Shown here one piece after another: positions 43,743 through 52,958 of a stretch of 64,000 bases of DNA (its first letter is position 1; the number at the start of each line of letters is the position of its first letter). The stretch lies in assembly GCA_902774905.1 (NCBI GenBank), contig CACYKF010000001.1:1-64000 (forward strand), written 5' to 3'. The stretch comes from an uncultured bacterium. Lineage in GTDB: Bacteria > Cyanobacteriota > Vampirovibrionia > Gastranaerophilales > Gastranaerophilaceae. Below the pieces are notes generated by a model that worked only from the letters and a program-made list of their open reading frames with translations, made no database searches and was not told where the DNA came from. The translations under genes were made by a program, and so were the position numbers.

Positions 43743-43860
43743 GTTATTGTAGTAGGGGAAAAGGAGGAAATTTATTATGTTTTAGTTACATGATATTTAT
43801 CGGTTCACTTTAATAAAAACTTTAATAAATTTATTCTGATGTTTACAATTCGTTACAAAA

Positions 43861-43890
43861 AGCGGCAACCGTACACGGCTGCCGCTTTTT
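43861..43890. terminator. Terminator between LptF/G gene and pgi
   Basis: AGCGGCAACCGT and ACGGCTGCCGCT pair with one mismatch, with T5 after and A5 before, so it is bidirectional. Confidence 0.88.
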
Positions 43891-43924
43891 CGTATTGTAT
43901 TAAAGTATTAAAAATTATAAGTTA

Positions 43925-45223
43925 CTAAGAAATTCTTCCCGGAACTACAACTCCGCCTTTTAAGTTCTTTTTGTAAAATTCAACATGTGGTTGAAGTACG
44001 CTATCAAGAACTTCAGGGAATTCGGAATTGTTCATAATTCTGGTTACAATTTCCTGATAAACAGTTGCAAATGCTCTTAACTGAGTTAATCTGCCTGCTG
44101 CTTCAGGAGTTAAACCCATTCCAAGAGTTTCTACTCTTTCAACAAATAATGAACCTGTTACAGAATATGATTTTGTTAAAGCATCAATGTAACTTTCGGA
44201 ATTTTCACGACATTCACCCTTATCAACAGGAACTGTAAGTGCAAATACGAGTTTGTTTGCAGGGTTAAAATGTGCTTCTGCGCTGTGATGCATTGCATCA
44301 GGAACTTTTGCTACCTGTTTAAGAGTATCTTTTACTGATTCATTCTGCATCTGTGCATGCCAATAAACAGTATTTTCAAAGATTGCTCCCATATATTGAT
44401 GAACTGAAGCATCAATACCGTTTGACTTTGCGTCTGCCCAGAAAATACCTTCTTTTAACGCATCATTCAATTCCAAATCTGCGCTTAATGATTCTTGTGA
44501 AACAGTTTGAGCAGAATTTAACATTGTCAGCATATCTTCTTTTTTCATTCCGGCATAAGCAAGTGTGAAAAGTGCGTGGTCGTCAAATGCGCTAAATCTT
44601 CCGCCTACATCGTCATGAATAAACAAATCGCCTATCCAATTATTTTCGTTTGATGTTCTGCGCAGTTCTGATTTTTCTGAATTAGCATCAGTTACGGCGA
44701 TAAAGTGTTTATTTGCCAAAACTTTTGCTTCACTTTCAGATTTGCCTTGAGATTTGTATGCTTCAATAAGTCTGTTTAAAATTCTCAAAAATCCGTCTTT
44801 TGTTTCAAAAGTTGAACCTGATTTTGATGCAATAAGGTAATTTGAACTTGTTACATCTCCGCCTAAACGGTATAAAAATCTTTCCCAACTTGAAGAATCA
44901 ATATCAGAATAGAATTCGATATCTGTTCTGTTAATGTTCAATCCGTTAATTGATAACATGTGTTCAACTGTGTGTTTTGAACCGCCAATGCCCATAACGC
45001 TCAATGTTTTGGCACCTGTTGCATTTTTAAGTGCTGATACCATTGAATAGATATCATCAATTCTTTGCGCTTGTTTGGATGGCAAATCTACCCAATTCAA
45101 AAATTGTCCCTGTTTATTTGCTCTTGAAGAAAATTCATTCACAAATTCAGATACTTTTGAAGTGTACTTGCTAAAATCTATACCTGAGAAATTAGCCGTT
45201 AAACTTGAACTTTTAGTCAACAT
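43925..45223 (-). CDS. pgi: Glucose-6-phosphate isomerase
   Basis: 432 residues; interconverts glucose-6-phosphate and fructose-6-phosphate. The sugar-phosphate site SKSGSTFETK (near 135), VMGIGGSKHTVE, and GGRFSAFDDHALFTLAY are conserved. It is shorter than the proteobacterial enzyme and matches the compact bacterial form. AAAGGGA ribosome site. Stands alone. Confidence 0.93.
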   Translation of the reverse strand: MLTKSSSLTANFSGIDFSKYTSKVSEFVNEFSSRANKQGQFLNWVDLPSKQAQRIDDIYSMVSALKNATGAKTLSVMGIGGSKHTVEHMLSINGLNINRTDIEFYSDIDSSSWERFLYRLGGDVTSSNYLIASKSGSTFETKDGFLRILNRLIEAYKSQGKSESEAKVLANKHFIAVTDANSEKSELRRTSNENNWIGDLFIHDDVGGRFSAFDDHALFTLAYAGMKKEDMLTMLNSAQTVSQESLSADLELNDALKEGIFWADAKSNGIDASVHQYMGAIFENTVYWHAQMQNESVKDTLKQVAKVPDAMHHSAEAHFNPANKLVFALTVPVDKGECRENSESYIDALTKSYSVTGSLFVERVETLGMGLTPEAAGRLTQLRAFATVYQEIVTRIMNNSEFPEVLDSVLQPHVEFYKKNLKGGVVVPGRIS

Positions 45224-45346
45224 ATTTTCCCTTTCTTTTTTACTGTCCCCTTTACGAAAATAATTTTAACACAAAAGCATAATTTTTATCACAAATCCTA
45301 TAAATAACGGATATACTATATTCATAATTTTCTTTAAAATATGAAT

Positions 45347-45673
45347 ATGGATTACTATGCGTCATTAGAAAACGAGGATAAAGAACTGAAAGCTGTCGGA
45401 TTGGAACTGATGTTTTTAACTCCGGAAAAATACTCATCAAAAGATGGTATCACAGCCGTTGAACTGTCTAAGCGTGTAAATATTCCTGTTGAAACAGTTA
45501 AGAAAAAACTAAGCATCCTCAAAGATAAAAATATTGCGATAGTAAAAGGAATAAATCCTAAATATTGGACTTTTGACCAGTATAATTTTCAAAGGCTTCC
45601 TGATGATGACGATATATTCCTTCTTTTATGCAGTTTTGATGATGTGGATTTTGATAAATTTTTCGCTTATTAA
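45347..45673 (+). CDS. Small winged-helix protein of unknown function
   Basis: 108 residues from the second ATG. The centre is a winged HTH (GITAVELSKRVNIPVETVKKKLSILKDKNIAIVKG), and the end is acidic (DDDDIFLLLCSFDDVDFDKF). The -10 box TAAAAT directly adjoins the first ATG, and the second ATG lies 7 nt after it, the spacing of leaderless genes elsewhere in the window, so 45347 is chosen. Probable transcription regulator; target unknown. Confidence 0.7.
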   Translation: MDYYASLENEDKELKAVGLELMFLTPEKYSSKDGITAVELSKRVNIPVETVKKKLSILKDKNIAIVKGINPKYWTFDQYNFQRLPDDDDIFLLLCSFDDVDFDKFFAY

Positions 45674-45738
45674 AACGCAAAAAAGCATATATTTTTAAAA
45701 ATGAATATGGTAAGATAAATTAAAGAGAGGAATAAAAA

Positions 45739-45782
45739 CACTAACCTCTCCCTGACTCCCTCTCCAGAGGGAGGGAAAGTGT
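45739..45782. repeat. CCCTCTCC/GGAGGG palindrome in the lysA leader
   Basis: CTAACCTCTCCCTGACTCCC is followed by TCTCCAGAGGGAGGGAAAG. It separates AGAGAGGAATAAAAA, which looks like the original ribosome site, from the lysA start. Confidence 0.6.
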
Positions 45783-45789
45783 AAAAATA

Positions 45790-47121
45790 ATGACAAATTC
45801 GGCAAATCAATCACAAAAACCGCTAACAACAAAAATTAATTCGCTCGGCAATATTGAAATAGGCGGATGCGATTTGGTTGAACTTGCGGAAAAATACGGA
45901 ACTCCGCTTTATGTCATTGACGAAAATACTTTAAGAACAATTTGCAAAGATTATAAAAAAGCATTTGAAAAATACCCCAAAACAAATATAATGTACGCAT
46001 CAAAAGCATTATGCACAAGTGCTGTCAGCGCAATATTATCACAGGAAGGTTTGGGGTTTGACACGGTTTCGGGCGGCGAAATTTATACGATATATAAAGC
46101 CGGCGCTGATATGAATAAAGTTTTGTTTAACGGCAACAACAAATCCATTGATGAACTTAATCTTGCGATAGATTTAGGTGTTGGCAGAATTTCTGTTGAT
46201 AATTTTTATGAACTTGCGCTTTTAAATACAATTGCACAAAGTAAAAATAAAACTGTAGATATTCTATTGAGAATTACTCCCGGAATAGAATGTCACACTC
46301 ATCAATACATTCAGACAGGGCATCTTGATTCAAAATTCGGATTTGATTTAACCCAAATTGATGAGGCGGTTGAATTGATTCTCAATGAATATACAAATCT
46401 TAAATTGCACGGCTTACACGCTCATATAGGTTCTCAAATTTTTGAAACAAGCGTTTATTCCGATGAAATTGATATTTTATGTTCGGAACTTTCAAGGTTA
46501 GATGAAAAATTCGGACTAAAACTTAACGAAATCAATATAGGCGGTGGTTTGGGCGTAAAATACACTGAAGAAGATGTTCCGCCGTCAACTTATGAAATCG
46601 GAGAAATTATTGTCAGCGCCTTAGATAAAGCAACACAAAAATATAATATTGAACCTCCTGCGATATTTTTAGAACCCGGCAGAAGTATAATTTCAATGTG
46701 CGGGGTTACTCTTTATACCATAGGGAGTTCAAAACAAGTTCCCAAAGGCAAAAAATATGTTTCAATAGACGGCGGTATGGCTGATAATCCTCGTCCGAGT
46801 CTTTATCAGGCAAAATATCTTGCCCAAGTAGCAAATAAAAAAGAAACAGATGAAACCGAAGAAATTACAATCGGTGGCCGTTTTTGCGAATCGGGAGATA
46901 TTTTAATAGAAAATATTACCTTACCAAAACTTGATGAAGGTGATATATTGTGTGTTTATAATACAGGTGCATATAATTATTCAATGGCTTCAAATTATAA
47001 CAGAGTTGAAAAGCCTGCAATGGTACTTGTAAATAACGGTGAATCCGAAGTTATTGTAAAACGGGAAACTTTGGATGATTTGATAAGATGTGATGTAATT
47101 CCTGATAGGTTGAGAAAGTAA
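45790..47121 (+). CDS. lysA: Diaminopimelate decarboxylase
   Basis: 443 residues; makes L-lysine from meso-diaminopimelate. The fold-type III barrel has the PLP lysine in YASKAL (near 70), HAHIGSQ, NIGGGLGV and EPGRSI; the active-site Cys is in CESGD (near 365) and the substrate Tyr in YNTGAYNYSMASNYNR. The ribosome site is poor and disturbed by a palindrome just upstream. It begins a lysA-cdaA-yitT operon, an order known from cyanobacteria for the first two. Confidence 0.95.
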   Translation: MTNSANQSQKPLTTKINSLGNIEIGGCDLVELAEKYGTPLYVIDENTLRTICKDYKKAFEKYPKTNIMYASKALCTSAVSAILSQEGLGFDTVSGGEIYTIYKAGADMNKVLFNGNNKSIDELNLAIDLGVGRISVDNFYELALLNTIAQSKNKTVDILLRITPGIECHTHQYIQTGHLDSKFGFDLTQIDEAVELILNEYTNLKLHGLHAHIGSQIFETSVYSDEIDILCSELSRLDEKFGLKLNEINIGGGLGVKYTEEDVPPSTYEIGEIIVSALDKATQKYNIEPPAIFLEPGRSIISMCGVTLYTIGSSKQVPKGKKYVSIDGGMADNPRPSLYQAKYLAQVANKKETDETEEITIGGRFCESGDILIENITLPKLDEGDILCVYNTGAYNYSMASNYNRVEKPAMVLVNNGESEVIVKRETLDDLIRCDVIPDRLRK

Positions 47122-47122
47122 T

Positions 47123-48025
47123 ATGGATAGTATTTTAATTGGTCTGCAAAATTTAATAGTTGAATGGCAAACAAACATTAAAGATGCTTTTGGGTGGAAA
47201 AATGTTTTTGAAGTGTTGATAATTGTATCAATACTGATGCTTATATATCAAAAATTTATTAAAAATTCCCAATCCGAGAAATTTGTAAAAGGGGCTTTTG
47301 CACTTGTATTCATTTGGATATTAAGTGAAATACTCATTGCAATAAATTTACAAATTTTGGGTGTATTTTTGCGTTCGGTTGTTTTATTTGTATCTTTGAG
47401 TTTGATTGTTATATTCCAGCCTGAACTAAGAAAATTGCTTGGGTATTTAGGTCAGGTAGGATTTATTAATAGGCTGTTATCGGGTAAAAAGTCCGTAAAT
47501 GCAAAATCCGTAGATGTAATAAAGGAAGTAGTTGAAGCGGTAAAATATTTATCCAAAACTCACACCGGTGCGCTAATGGTTTTTCAAAAAGATTTGAGTA
47601 ATACTTTTAAAGATGTCGGAACAATTCTTAATGCAGATGTTTCAACCGAACTAATTTTGACAATTTTCCATGTTAATACCCCGTTGCATGACGGTGCAAT
47701 AGTAATCAACGGCGATAAAATAATTTCAGCGGGAGTTTTGCTTCCTTTGACTGAAGATCCAAAACTCAGTTGGAAATACGGAACACGCCACAGAGCCGCA
47801 ATAGGAATGACAGAAAACACAGATGCGGCTTGTCTTGTAGTTTCGGAAGAAACAGGAGATGTTTCAATTACAATGGACGGAAGTCTTAAAAAATATGATG
47901 ATATTCCGTCATTAAAGGCGGATTTGGAAAATATTCTCGGAATAAAAAAATCTGAAGATGTTTCAGAGGAACGCAAATTCAGCCTTGAAAAACTGATTGC
48001 AAAAAACAAAAATACGGACAAATAA
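47123..48025 (+). CDS. cdaA: Diadenylate cyclase CdaA
   Basis: 300 residues; makes the second messenger cyclic di-AMP from two ATP. Three N-terminal membrane helices (about 24-40, 53-71, 74-93) precede the DAC domain with the catalytic LHDGAIVI (near 188) and GTRHRAAIGM (near 222). Cyclic di-AMP controls potassium, osmotic balance and wall metabolism. The start lies 1 nt after the lysA stop. No CdaR partner gene is next to it. Confidence 0.95.
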   Translation: MDSILIGLQNLIVEWQTNIKDAFGWKNVFEVLIIVSILMLIYQKFIKNSQSEKFVKGAFALVFIWILSEILIAINLQILGVFLRSVVLFVSLSLIVIFQPELRKLLGYLGQVGFINRLLSGKKSVNAKSVDVIKEVVEAVKYLSKTHTGALMVFQKDLSNTFKDVGTILNADVSTELILTIFHVNTPLHDGAIVINGDKIISAGVLLPLTEDPKLSWKYGTRHRAAIGMTENTDAACLVVSEETGDVSITMDGSLKKYDDIPSLKADLENILGIKKSEDVSEERKFSLEKLIAKNKNTDK

Positions 48026-48026
48026 A

Positions 48027-48875
48027 ATGACTCGTCAGAAAATAAAAGTTTTAAAGTTAATAAGAAAATTAATTTTTATAACCTTTGGTGCAATTATCAC
48101 AGGTTTTGCACTCGGGTCTTTTTTGTCCCCAAATGACATCATTGACGGTGGAGTAATCGGTGTTTCAATGATTTTGAGTAATGCATTTAAACTCAATTTA
48201 GGTTTACTCATTATGATTTTAAACCTGCCGTTTATTTTGATGGCTTGGAAAAAGATGGGTACAAGGTTTGTCATACTTACCGCTTATGCAAACATAGTTC
48301 TTGCTTTGGCGACAAACTTTTTTCACGATATTCATGCAACAAACGATTTACTTTTGGCAACCGTGTTTGGCGGTATAATACTTGGGGTTGGGGTTGGAAC
48401 AATTCTAAAAAGTGAAGCCTCTCTTGACGGAACAGAAATGCTTTCGCTTATTGTCTCCCGCAGATTCGGGTTTAGTGTCGGGGAATTTATATTATTTATT
48501 AATGTATTTATATATGCTGTTGCCGGTTTGGTTTTTGGCTGGGAAAGCGCTATGTATTCTGTCATGACCTATTTTATAGGTTCAAAAGTAATAGATAGTG
48601 TAATGGAAGGATTTAACAGTTCAAAATCCGTAAGAGTGATTAGCGACAAATCAGCGCAAATTGGGGAAGCACTTATTGAAAAATTAGATATCAGTGTAAC
48701 ATATCTGCAAGGTGTAGGCGGATATTCGGGGTTGAATAAAGAACTTATTTACTGTGTAATTTCTCGTATAGAACTGCCCAAAATGCTTGATATAGTAAAA
48801 GAAATTGATGAAAGAGCATTTGTTTCTGTTGTTGATGTTCACGAAGTCTATGGCGGAAGTTTCAAAAAACATTAA
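48027..48875 (+). CDS. YitT family membrane protein (DUF161/DUF2179)
   Basis: 282 residues from the ATG at 48027, one base after the cdaA stop. Five to six membrane helices (about 15-190, including GFALGSFLSPNDIIDGGVIGVS and GTEMLSLIVSRRFG) precede a soluble C-terminal DUF2179 domain (about 215-282). Family function is not settled; transport is suspected. Close coupling to cdaA suggests a shared role with cyclic di-AMP signalling. Confidence 0.88.
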   Translation: MTRQKIKVLKLIRKLIFITFGAIITGFALGSFLSPNDIIDGGVIGVSMILSNAFKLNLGLLIMILNLPFILMAWKKMGTRFVILTAYANIVLALATNFFHDIHATNDLLLATVFGGIILGVGVGTILKSEASLDGTEMLSLIVSRRFGFSVGEFILFINVFIYAVAGLVFGWESAMYSVMTYFIGSKVIDSVMEGFNSSKSVRVISDKSAQIGEALIEKLDISVTYLQGVGGYSGLNKELIYCVISRIELPKMLDIVKEIDERAFVSVVDVHEVYGGSFKKH

Positions 48876-48932
48876 ATTATAGACAAGTAAAAAAAAATAT
48901 TATATACTTATTTTAGAAAACGAGGGAATAAA

Positions 48933-49280
48933 ATGGCTAAAAATAATGATACAGTTCCAATAGAAGTTACTATTTTGACATCTGACCACGATATCAAAGG
49001 GGTGGTTCATGTTTCAAAATATACAAATACAAACAGAGAACTTACTGATCTTTTAAACGACAGAGAAAGAAGATTTTTGGCCGTGACTAATGCTGAAATT
49101 TATCCTCGTACGGGGAATCAATCTCCGAGAAGATATAACTTCCTTGAAATTCACATGGATTATGTGTTGATGGTACATCCGACAACTCAGGCTGTATTCA
49201 GAGATTCAGGCAAAACTCAGGAAGATATTGCAAGATTCAGAGATTTGAGAGCAAAATTAAATCAGACAAAACCGTTTTAA
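48933..49280 (+). CDS. Conserved protein of unknown function
   Basis: 115 residues, soluble. A beta-rich start (VPIEVTILTSDHDIKGVVHV) leads to a helix (NRELTDLLNDRERRFLAVTNAEIYP) and a strand (YNFLEIHMDYVLMVHP), a pattern like small beta-barrel folds. No family recognised. GAGGG ribosome site. It may be transcribed with the following gene, 36 nt downstream. Confidence 0.72.
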   Translation: MAKNNDTVPIEVTILTSDHDIKGVVHVSKYTNTNRELTDLLNDRERRFLAVTNAEIYPRTGNQSPRRYNFLEIHMDYVLMVHPTTQAVFRDSGKTQEDIARFRDLRAKLNQTKPF

Positions 49281-49316
49281 GTAGCAAAAAATATTTTTAC
49301 GCTTTTTTAAATATCC

Positions 49317-50483
49317 ATGACGAGCGGATATTATTTGATTTCAAAAGTAGAAAAACTTCCTTATTACAAGTATAAGGGGGATGCTTTGCGATTGATAAAT
49401 CAGACAGCAAGAACAGTTGATGAAGTTATTGTCGGGTTAAAAAATCGCCCTGAAATAATAAGAAGAATAACCACTTTTAAAGACTCAAAAGGGAATATAA
49501 TAGAGCGAGCGATTAATTTTTCTGACAAACCGTACAGAAACAGAATTTATACAACTCGTTATAATGTTATCGGCGAAGATGAATTTGTAACTTCTGTTCA
49601 TACAAAAGAATATACATTGCCAAGAACATTGAAAAAGGCTCATGAGCAATCAGTTCTTGCTCATTATTCAAGAACTTTGTTTTGGACTCCTGTTAAGTTT
49701 TTTACAAATCACACAAGTGAAAATGTTGACACAGGCGACAAAATCTTAACACAGGTAAAACAGACAAACCTTTTGAAACCTCAAAAAGAAACTCACACAT
49801 TCGTTGAATTTCCTCATATTATCAATGGTAAAATTGAAAATAAGAAAAAAAAGATTTTAAAATTTTCTGTCAATACGCTCAACGGGCATACAATTAATGC
49901 AAAAAATATTCTTGAAAATGGGGCAAAACTTCCTCAAAATGATTCATTTTTAGGGATAAGAGCATTAGATATAAATGATTCTAAAACAGCATTTGCGCAA
50001 AAATTTTTGATTGAAAGAGGATTAAAAAATAAAAGAATAATAATTAATCCGGAATATTTGCCAGTTGATGACAGAGAAGAACTTGCAAAAGCACTTTTTG
50101 ACCCAAATGAAGGCGCTATAAATTTTGTAAAAGGGCACAAATTTACATCAAAATCAGAAGTTTGTACGACTTCACGACACGAAACAGAACATGGCTGGCA
50201 ATTCTATCTTCATGCAAGAAACACACAAGGCGGAACAACATATTGGGAAGAAAAAATGTATGATCTGTTTAAGGATTTGCCAAAATCATTGAAAAAAGAA
50301 GCGCAGGAATATACCGATTCAATTTGCTCTTATGTAACAATAGCCGAGGACAGGGCAAAATACCGCAAAAACCTGATTGAAATAAAAGCCAATGAACAGG
50401 GTGAAAAAGCAAGAGTTTTATATGATTACGAAAGAGCGGAAATCCAAAAAGAATTTCCGCACATTCCAAAAGAACTTTTATAA
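49317..50483 (+). CDS. Putative zincin-type metallopeptidase of unknown family
   Basis: 388 residues, no signal peptide. The only diagnostic motif is H288-E-T-E-H292 in TSRHETEHGWQFYLH, an HEXXH zinc site on a predicted helix; a downstream Glu (for example in the 325-370 helices) could be the third ligand. The N-terminal part is beta-rich with no known domain. No Shine-Dalgarno site before the ATG, so the start is uncertain. Catalysis is inferred from the motif only. Confidence 0.65.
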   Translation: MTSGYYLISKVEKLPYYKYKGDALRLINQTARTVDEVIVGLKNRPEIIRRITTFKDSKGNIIERAINFSDKPYRNRIYTTRYNVIGEDEFVTSVHTKEYTLPRTLKKAHEQSVLAHYSRTLFWTPVKFFTNHTSENVDTGDKILTQVKQTNLLKPQKETHTFVEFPHIINGKIENKKKKILKFSVNTLNGHTINAKNILENGAKLPQNDSFLGIRALDINDSKTAFAQKFLIERGLKNKRIIINPEYLPVDDREELAKALFDPNEGAINFVKGHKFTSKSEVCTTSRHETEHGWQFYLHARNTQGGTTYWEEKMYDLFKDLPKSLKKEAQEYTDSICSYVTIAEDRAKYRKNLIEIKANEQGEKARVLYDYERAEIQKEFPHIPKELL

Positions 50484-50490
50484 GTTATAA

Positions 50491-50964
50491 TTAGTCAGCA
50501 TCAAGATATTCGGTAACAAGTTCTGACATACATTTGCGTTCATCAAAAATTTCGTTTTCATTAAAGTAAATTGCTATTTCTCTTTCTGCGCTTTCAACAC
50601 TGTCAGAACCATGAACGACATTGTATTCCATAACTTGAGCGTAATCAGCACGAATTGTCCCGACTTCCGCTTTATCCGGATCTGTTGAGCCCATCAAATG
50701 TCTTACCCCTGCAACGGCATTGTAGCCTTCAACAACCATCGCAACTATCGGACCGCTTTGAATATATCTGATAAGTCTCGGGTAGAAAGGTTTTCCTTCG
50801 TGTTCCGCATAATGTGCTTTTGCCTGAGCATCTGTTACCTGAAGCATTTTTAATGCCGTAACCTTATATCCTTTTGTTTCAAATCTTTTTACAATATCAC
50901 CGATAAGTCCTCTTTGTACTCCGTCAGGTTTTATCGCAACAAATGTTCTCTCCTCTGCCCGCAT
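50491..50964 (-). CDS. ndk: Nucleoside diphosphate kinase
   Basis: 157 residues from the ATG at 50964, chosen for AAGGAG upstream and homology; a start eight codons earlier is not supported. It transfers phosphate between nucleotides. TFVAIKPDGVQRG, the active-site His in NVVHGSDSVESAEREI and the Kpn loop are present. The C-terminal extension (MSELVTEYLDAD) is slightly longer than in E. coli. Confidence 0.95.
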   Translation of the reverse strand: MRAEERTFVAIKPDGVQRGLIGDIVKRFETKGYKVTALKMLQVTDAQAKAHYAEHEGKPFYPRLIRYIQSGPIVAMVVEGYNAVAGVRHLMGSTDPDKAEVGTIRADYAQVMEYNVVHGSDSVESAEREIAIYFNENEIFDERKCMSELVTEYLDAD

Positions 50965-51031
50965 AATAAATCTCCTTAAAAATCTCAATACATTTTGAGT
51001 GTAGCATAAATTTAATATTTTTACAAATCTA

Positions 51032-51040
51032 TGTTATAAT
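51032..51040 (+). promoter_or_regulatory. Extended -10 promoter of the 51047 operon, leaderless type
   Basis: TG-T-TATAAT, with the last base 7 nt before the ATG at 51047. No ribosome site is seen. Confidence 0.6.
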
Positions 51041-51046
51041 ATCACT

Positions 51047-51985
51047 ATGAAAAAAATAGTTTTATCGTTAATTTTATCGGCATTAATTTGTTATGCGCCT
51101 GCATTTTCAAATGAAATAGAAGATGATTATTTTGATATTGCATCAAATTATTGTGTTACGGGTGATTATAATTCTGCATTAGAATATCTTGAAAAAATAC
51201 TTCAGATTAATCCGTCAAATCAGCATGCACTTGATTTGAAAAAGGGATTAAATCATGTAATTTCAAACGATAAAAAATCATTTATAGATAATGTATCACC
51301 GCTTGTAAGACAAGCAATGGAGTTTAAGCGCTCCGGAGATGAAACAGGAGAATGGAACACTCTTGTTAAAGCAACTCAGGATTCCAATGCTTATATTGCT
51401 TATTATTATCTTGGCAATTTTTATCGTTCAAAAAAAGAATACAAAAGTGCGTTAAATGCTTATAGCGCATCATCTTCTGCCAGACCGGATTTTGCACCGG
51501 CATATTTAGCAACGGCGATTGTGCTTTACGAAATGGGGCAATATAACAGTGCAATAAATCCGATAGATAAATATTTGTCATTTAATCCCGAAGATGATTT
51601 GGCGTATGCAATAAAATCAAGAGCAGAATTTGAACTTGGAATGATTTCTCAGGCTCAGGAGGATAACGAGATTGCAATTCAAATAAATGATTGCCCCGAA
51701 TATAGATTTGACAAAGCAAAAATTTTATTTAAACAGGGAAAAGCAAAAGAATCCAGAGAACTTTTTAAATCTCTTTTAAATGATATTCAGATTTCAAAAA
51801 TATATGAATACATGGGCTTGTGTGACCTTGCGCTAAATGATTACACTCAGGCGGTAACAGATTTTGACCGTGCAATCCTCTTAACTAATGATGACGAATA
51901 TCTTGAAATGAAATATAATGAAGCAAAACAAATGCTGGAAAGTAAGAATAATGGCTCATCATCACAAACAGAATTACCATACTAA
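51047..51985 (+). CDS. Exported TPR protein
   Basis: 312 residues. Signal peptide MKKIVLSLILSALICYAPAFS; then about six to seven TPR units (DYFDIASNYCVTGDYNSALEYLEKILQINP, AYYYLGNFYRSKKEYKSALNAYSAS, IYEYMGLCDLALNDYTQAVTDFDRAI). A periplasmic scaffold is likely. First gene of a four-gene operon; its 3' end overlaps the phosphoesterase start by 35 nt. Probably leaderless. Confidence 0.83.
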   Translation: MKKIVLSLILSALICYAPAFSNEIEDDYFDIASNYCVTGDYNSALEYLEKILQINPSNQHALDLKKGLNHVISNDKKSFIDNVSPLVRQAMEFKRSGDETGEWNTLVKATQDSNAYIAYYYLGNFYRSKKEYKSALNAYSASSSARPDFAPAYLATAIVLYEMGQYNSAINPIDKYLSFNPEDDLAYAIKSRAEFELGMISQAQEDNEIAIQINDCPEYRFDKAKILFKQGKAKESRELFKSLLNDIQISKIYEYMGLCDLALNDYTQAVTDFDRAILLTNDDEYLEMKYNEAKQMLESKNNGSSSQTELPY

Positions 51986-52940
51986 ATCGGGCAGTTTTTT
52001 GTCAAAAGTAACAAACACTTTTGCAACAATTGTAATGACCGTTGCTTTGATGTGGGGTTTGCAGGCATGCAGTAATGTTTCAGCCCTTCGTTTTGTGCAG
52101 TTAAGTGATATTCATTTTCTTGAAAACGGTTCAAATACAACATTCAAAATGATAGGTGAATCCCCACGCTTGCTTGATGATGCAATAGAACAAATTAACG
52201 AACAGAAAGATATTGATTTTGTCATGGTTACGGGCGATTTAATAGATAAACCGCTTGAAAAAGAATTAAAAGCAGTTTTACCTCATATGCAAAATCTAAA
52301 TTATCCGTGGTATTTTGCTTTTGGGAATCATGACAGATGCGTTGGCGGATATTTAGACACAAATTTATATCTGAAAATGCTTCGCGAAGCAAATCCTGAT
52401 TTCACTTATGATAATCCTTATTATTCTTTTGTCCCTAAAAAAGGTTATAGGGTAATAGTTTTAGATGACATTATAACAAAAGAAATAACCTCACAGGGGT
52501 ATATAGACGAAAAACAGTTAAAATGGCTTAAACGAGAACTTGACAGAGCCAAAAATGATACGGCATTAATATTTATGCATGTACCGTTGATTGAACCTTT
52601 TGCAAGCCCAAATCACAGATTAAGAAACGCATCGCAGGTTATGGGGCTTATAGAAAGTTATAAAAACCCTATAGGAGTTTTTCAGGGACACTACCACGCA
52701 ACAAGAGTCGTTCAGCATGAAAATGTTTTGTATGTAAATACTCCTGCGTTGGTGTCGTATCCTGATGCTTTTAGAATAATATCCGTTCAGAATTATAAAG
52801 ACAAAACAGTTTTTGAACTCAAATGGTTCGAAACGAGAGAAAAAACTATTCAAAAAATGGCAAAACTTCTTGTAATCGCATCTTCAATCTATACGGGAGA
52901 AGAAAATGAACGCAACGGAGTTTATGAGATAAAAAAATAA
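51951..52940 (+). CDS. Membrane-anchored metallophosphoesterase
   Basis: 329 residues from the ATG at 51951. The N-terminus is His-rich (AHHHKQNYH), then a hydrophobic segment ending LQAC, a possible though atypical lipobox. The calcineurin-like core has DIHF, GDLID, GNHDR, MHVPL and GHYHATR, so all metal-binding positions are present. It probably acts on phosphoesters or nucleotides in the periplasm. Overlap with the TPR gene shows tight coupling. Confidence 0.85.
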   Translation: MAHHHKQNYHTKSGSFLSKVTNTFATIVMTVALMWGLQACSNVSALRFVQLSDIHFLENGSNTTFKMIGESPRLLDDAIEQINEQKDIDFVMVTGDLIDKPLEKELKAVLPHMQNLNYPWYFAFGNHDRCVGGYLDTNLYLKMLREANPDFTYDNPYYSFVPKKGYRVIVLDDIITKEITSQGYIDEKQLKWLKRELDRAKNDTALIFMHVPLIEPFASPNHRLRNASQVMGLIESYKNPIGVFQGHYHATRVVQHENVLYVNTPALVSYPDAFRIISVQNYKDKTVFELKWFETREKTIQKMAKLLVIASSIYTGEENERNGVYEIKK

Positions 52941-52958
52941 ACATAAAAGGTTAATAAT

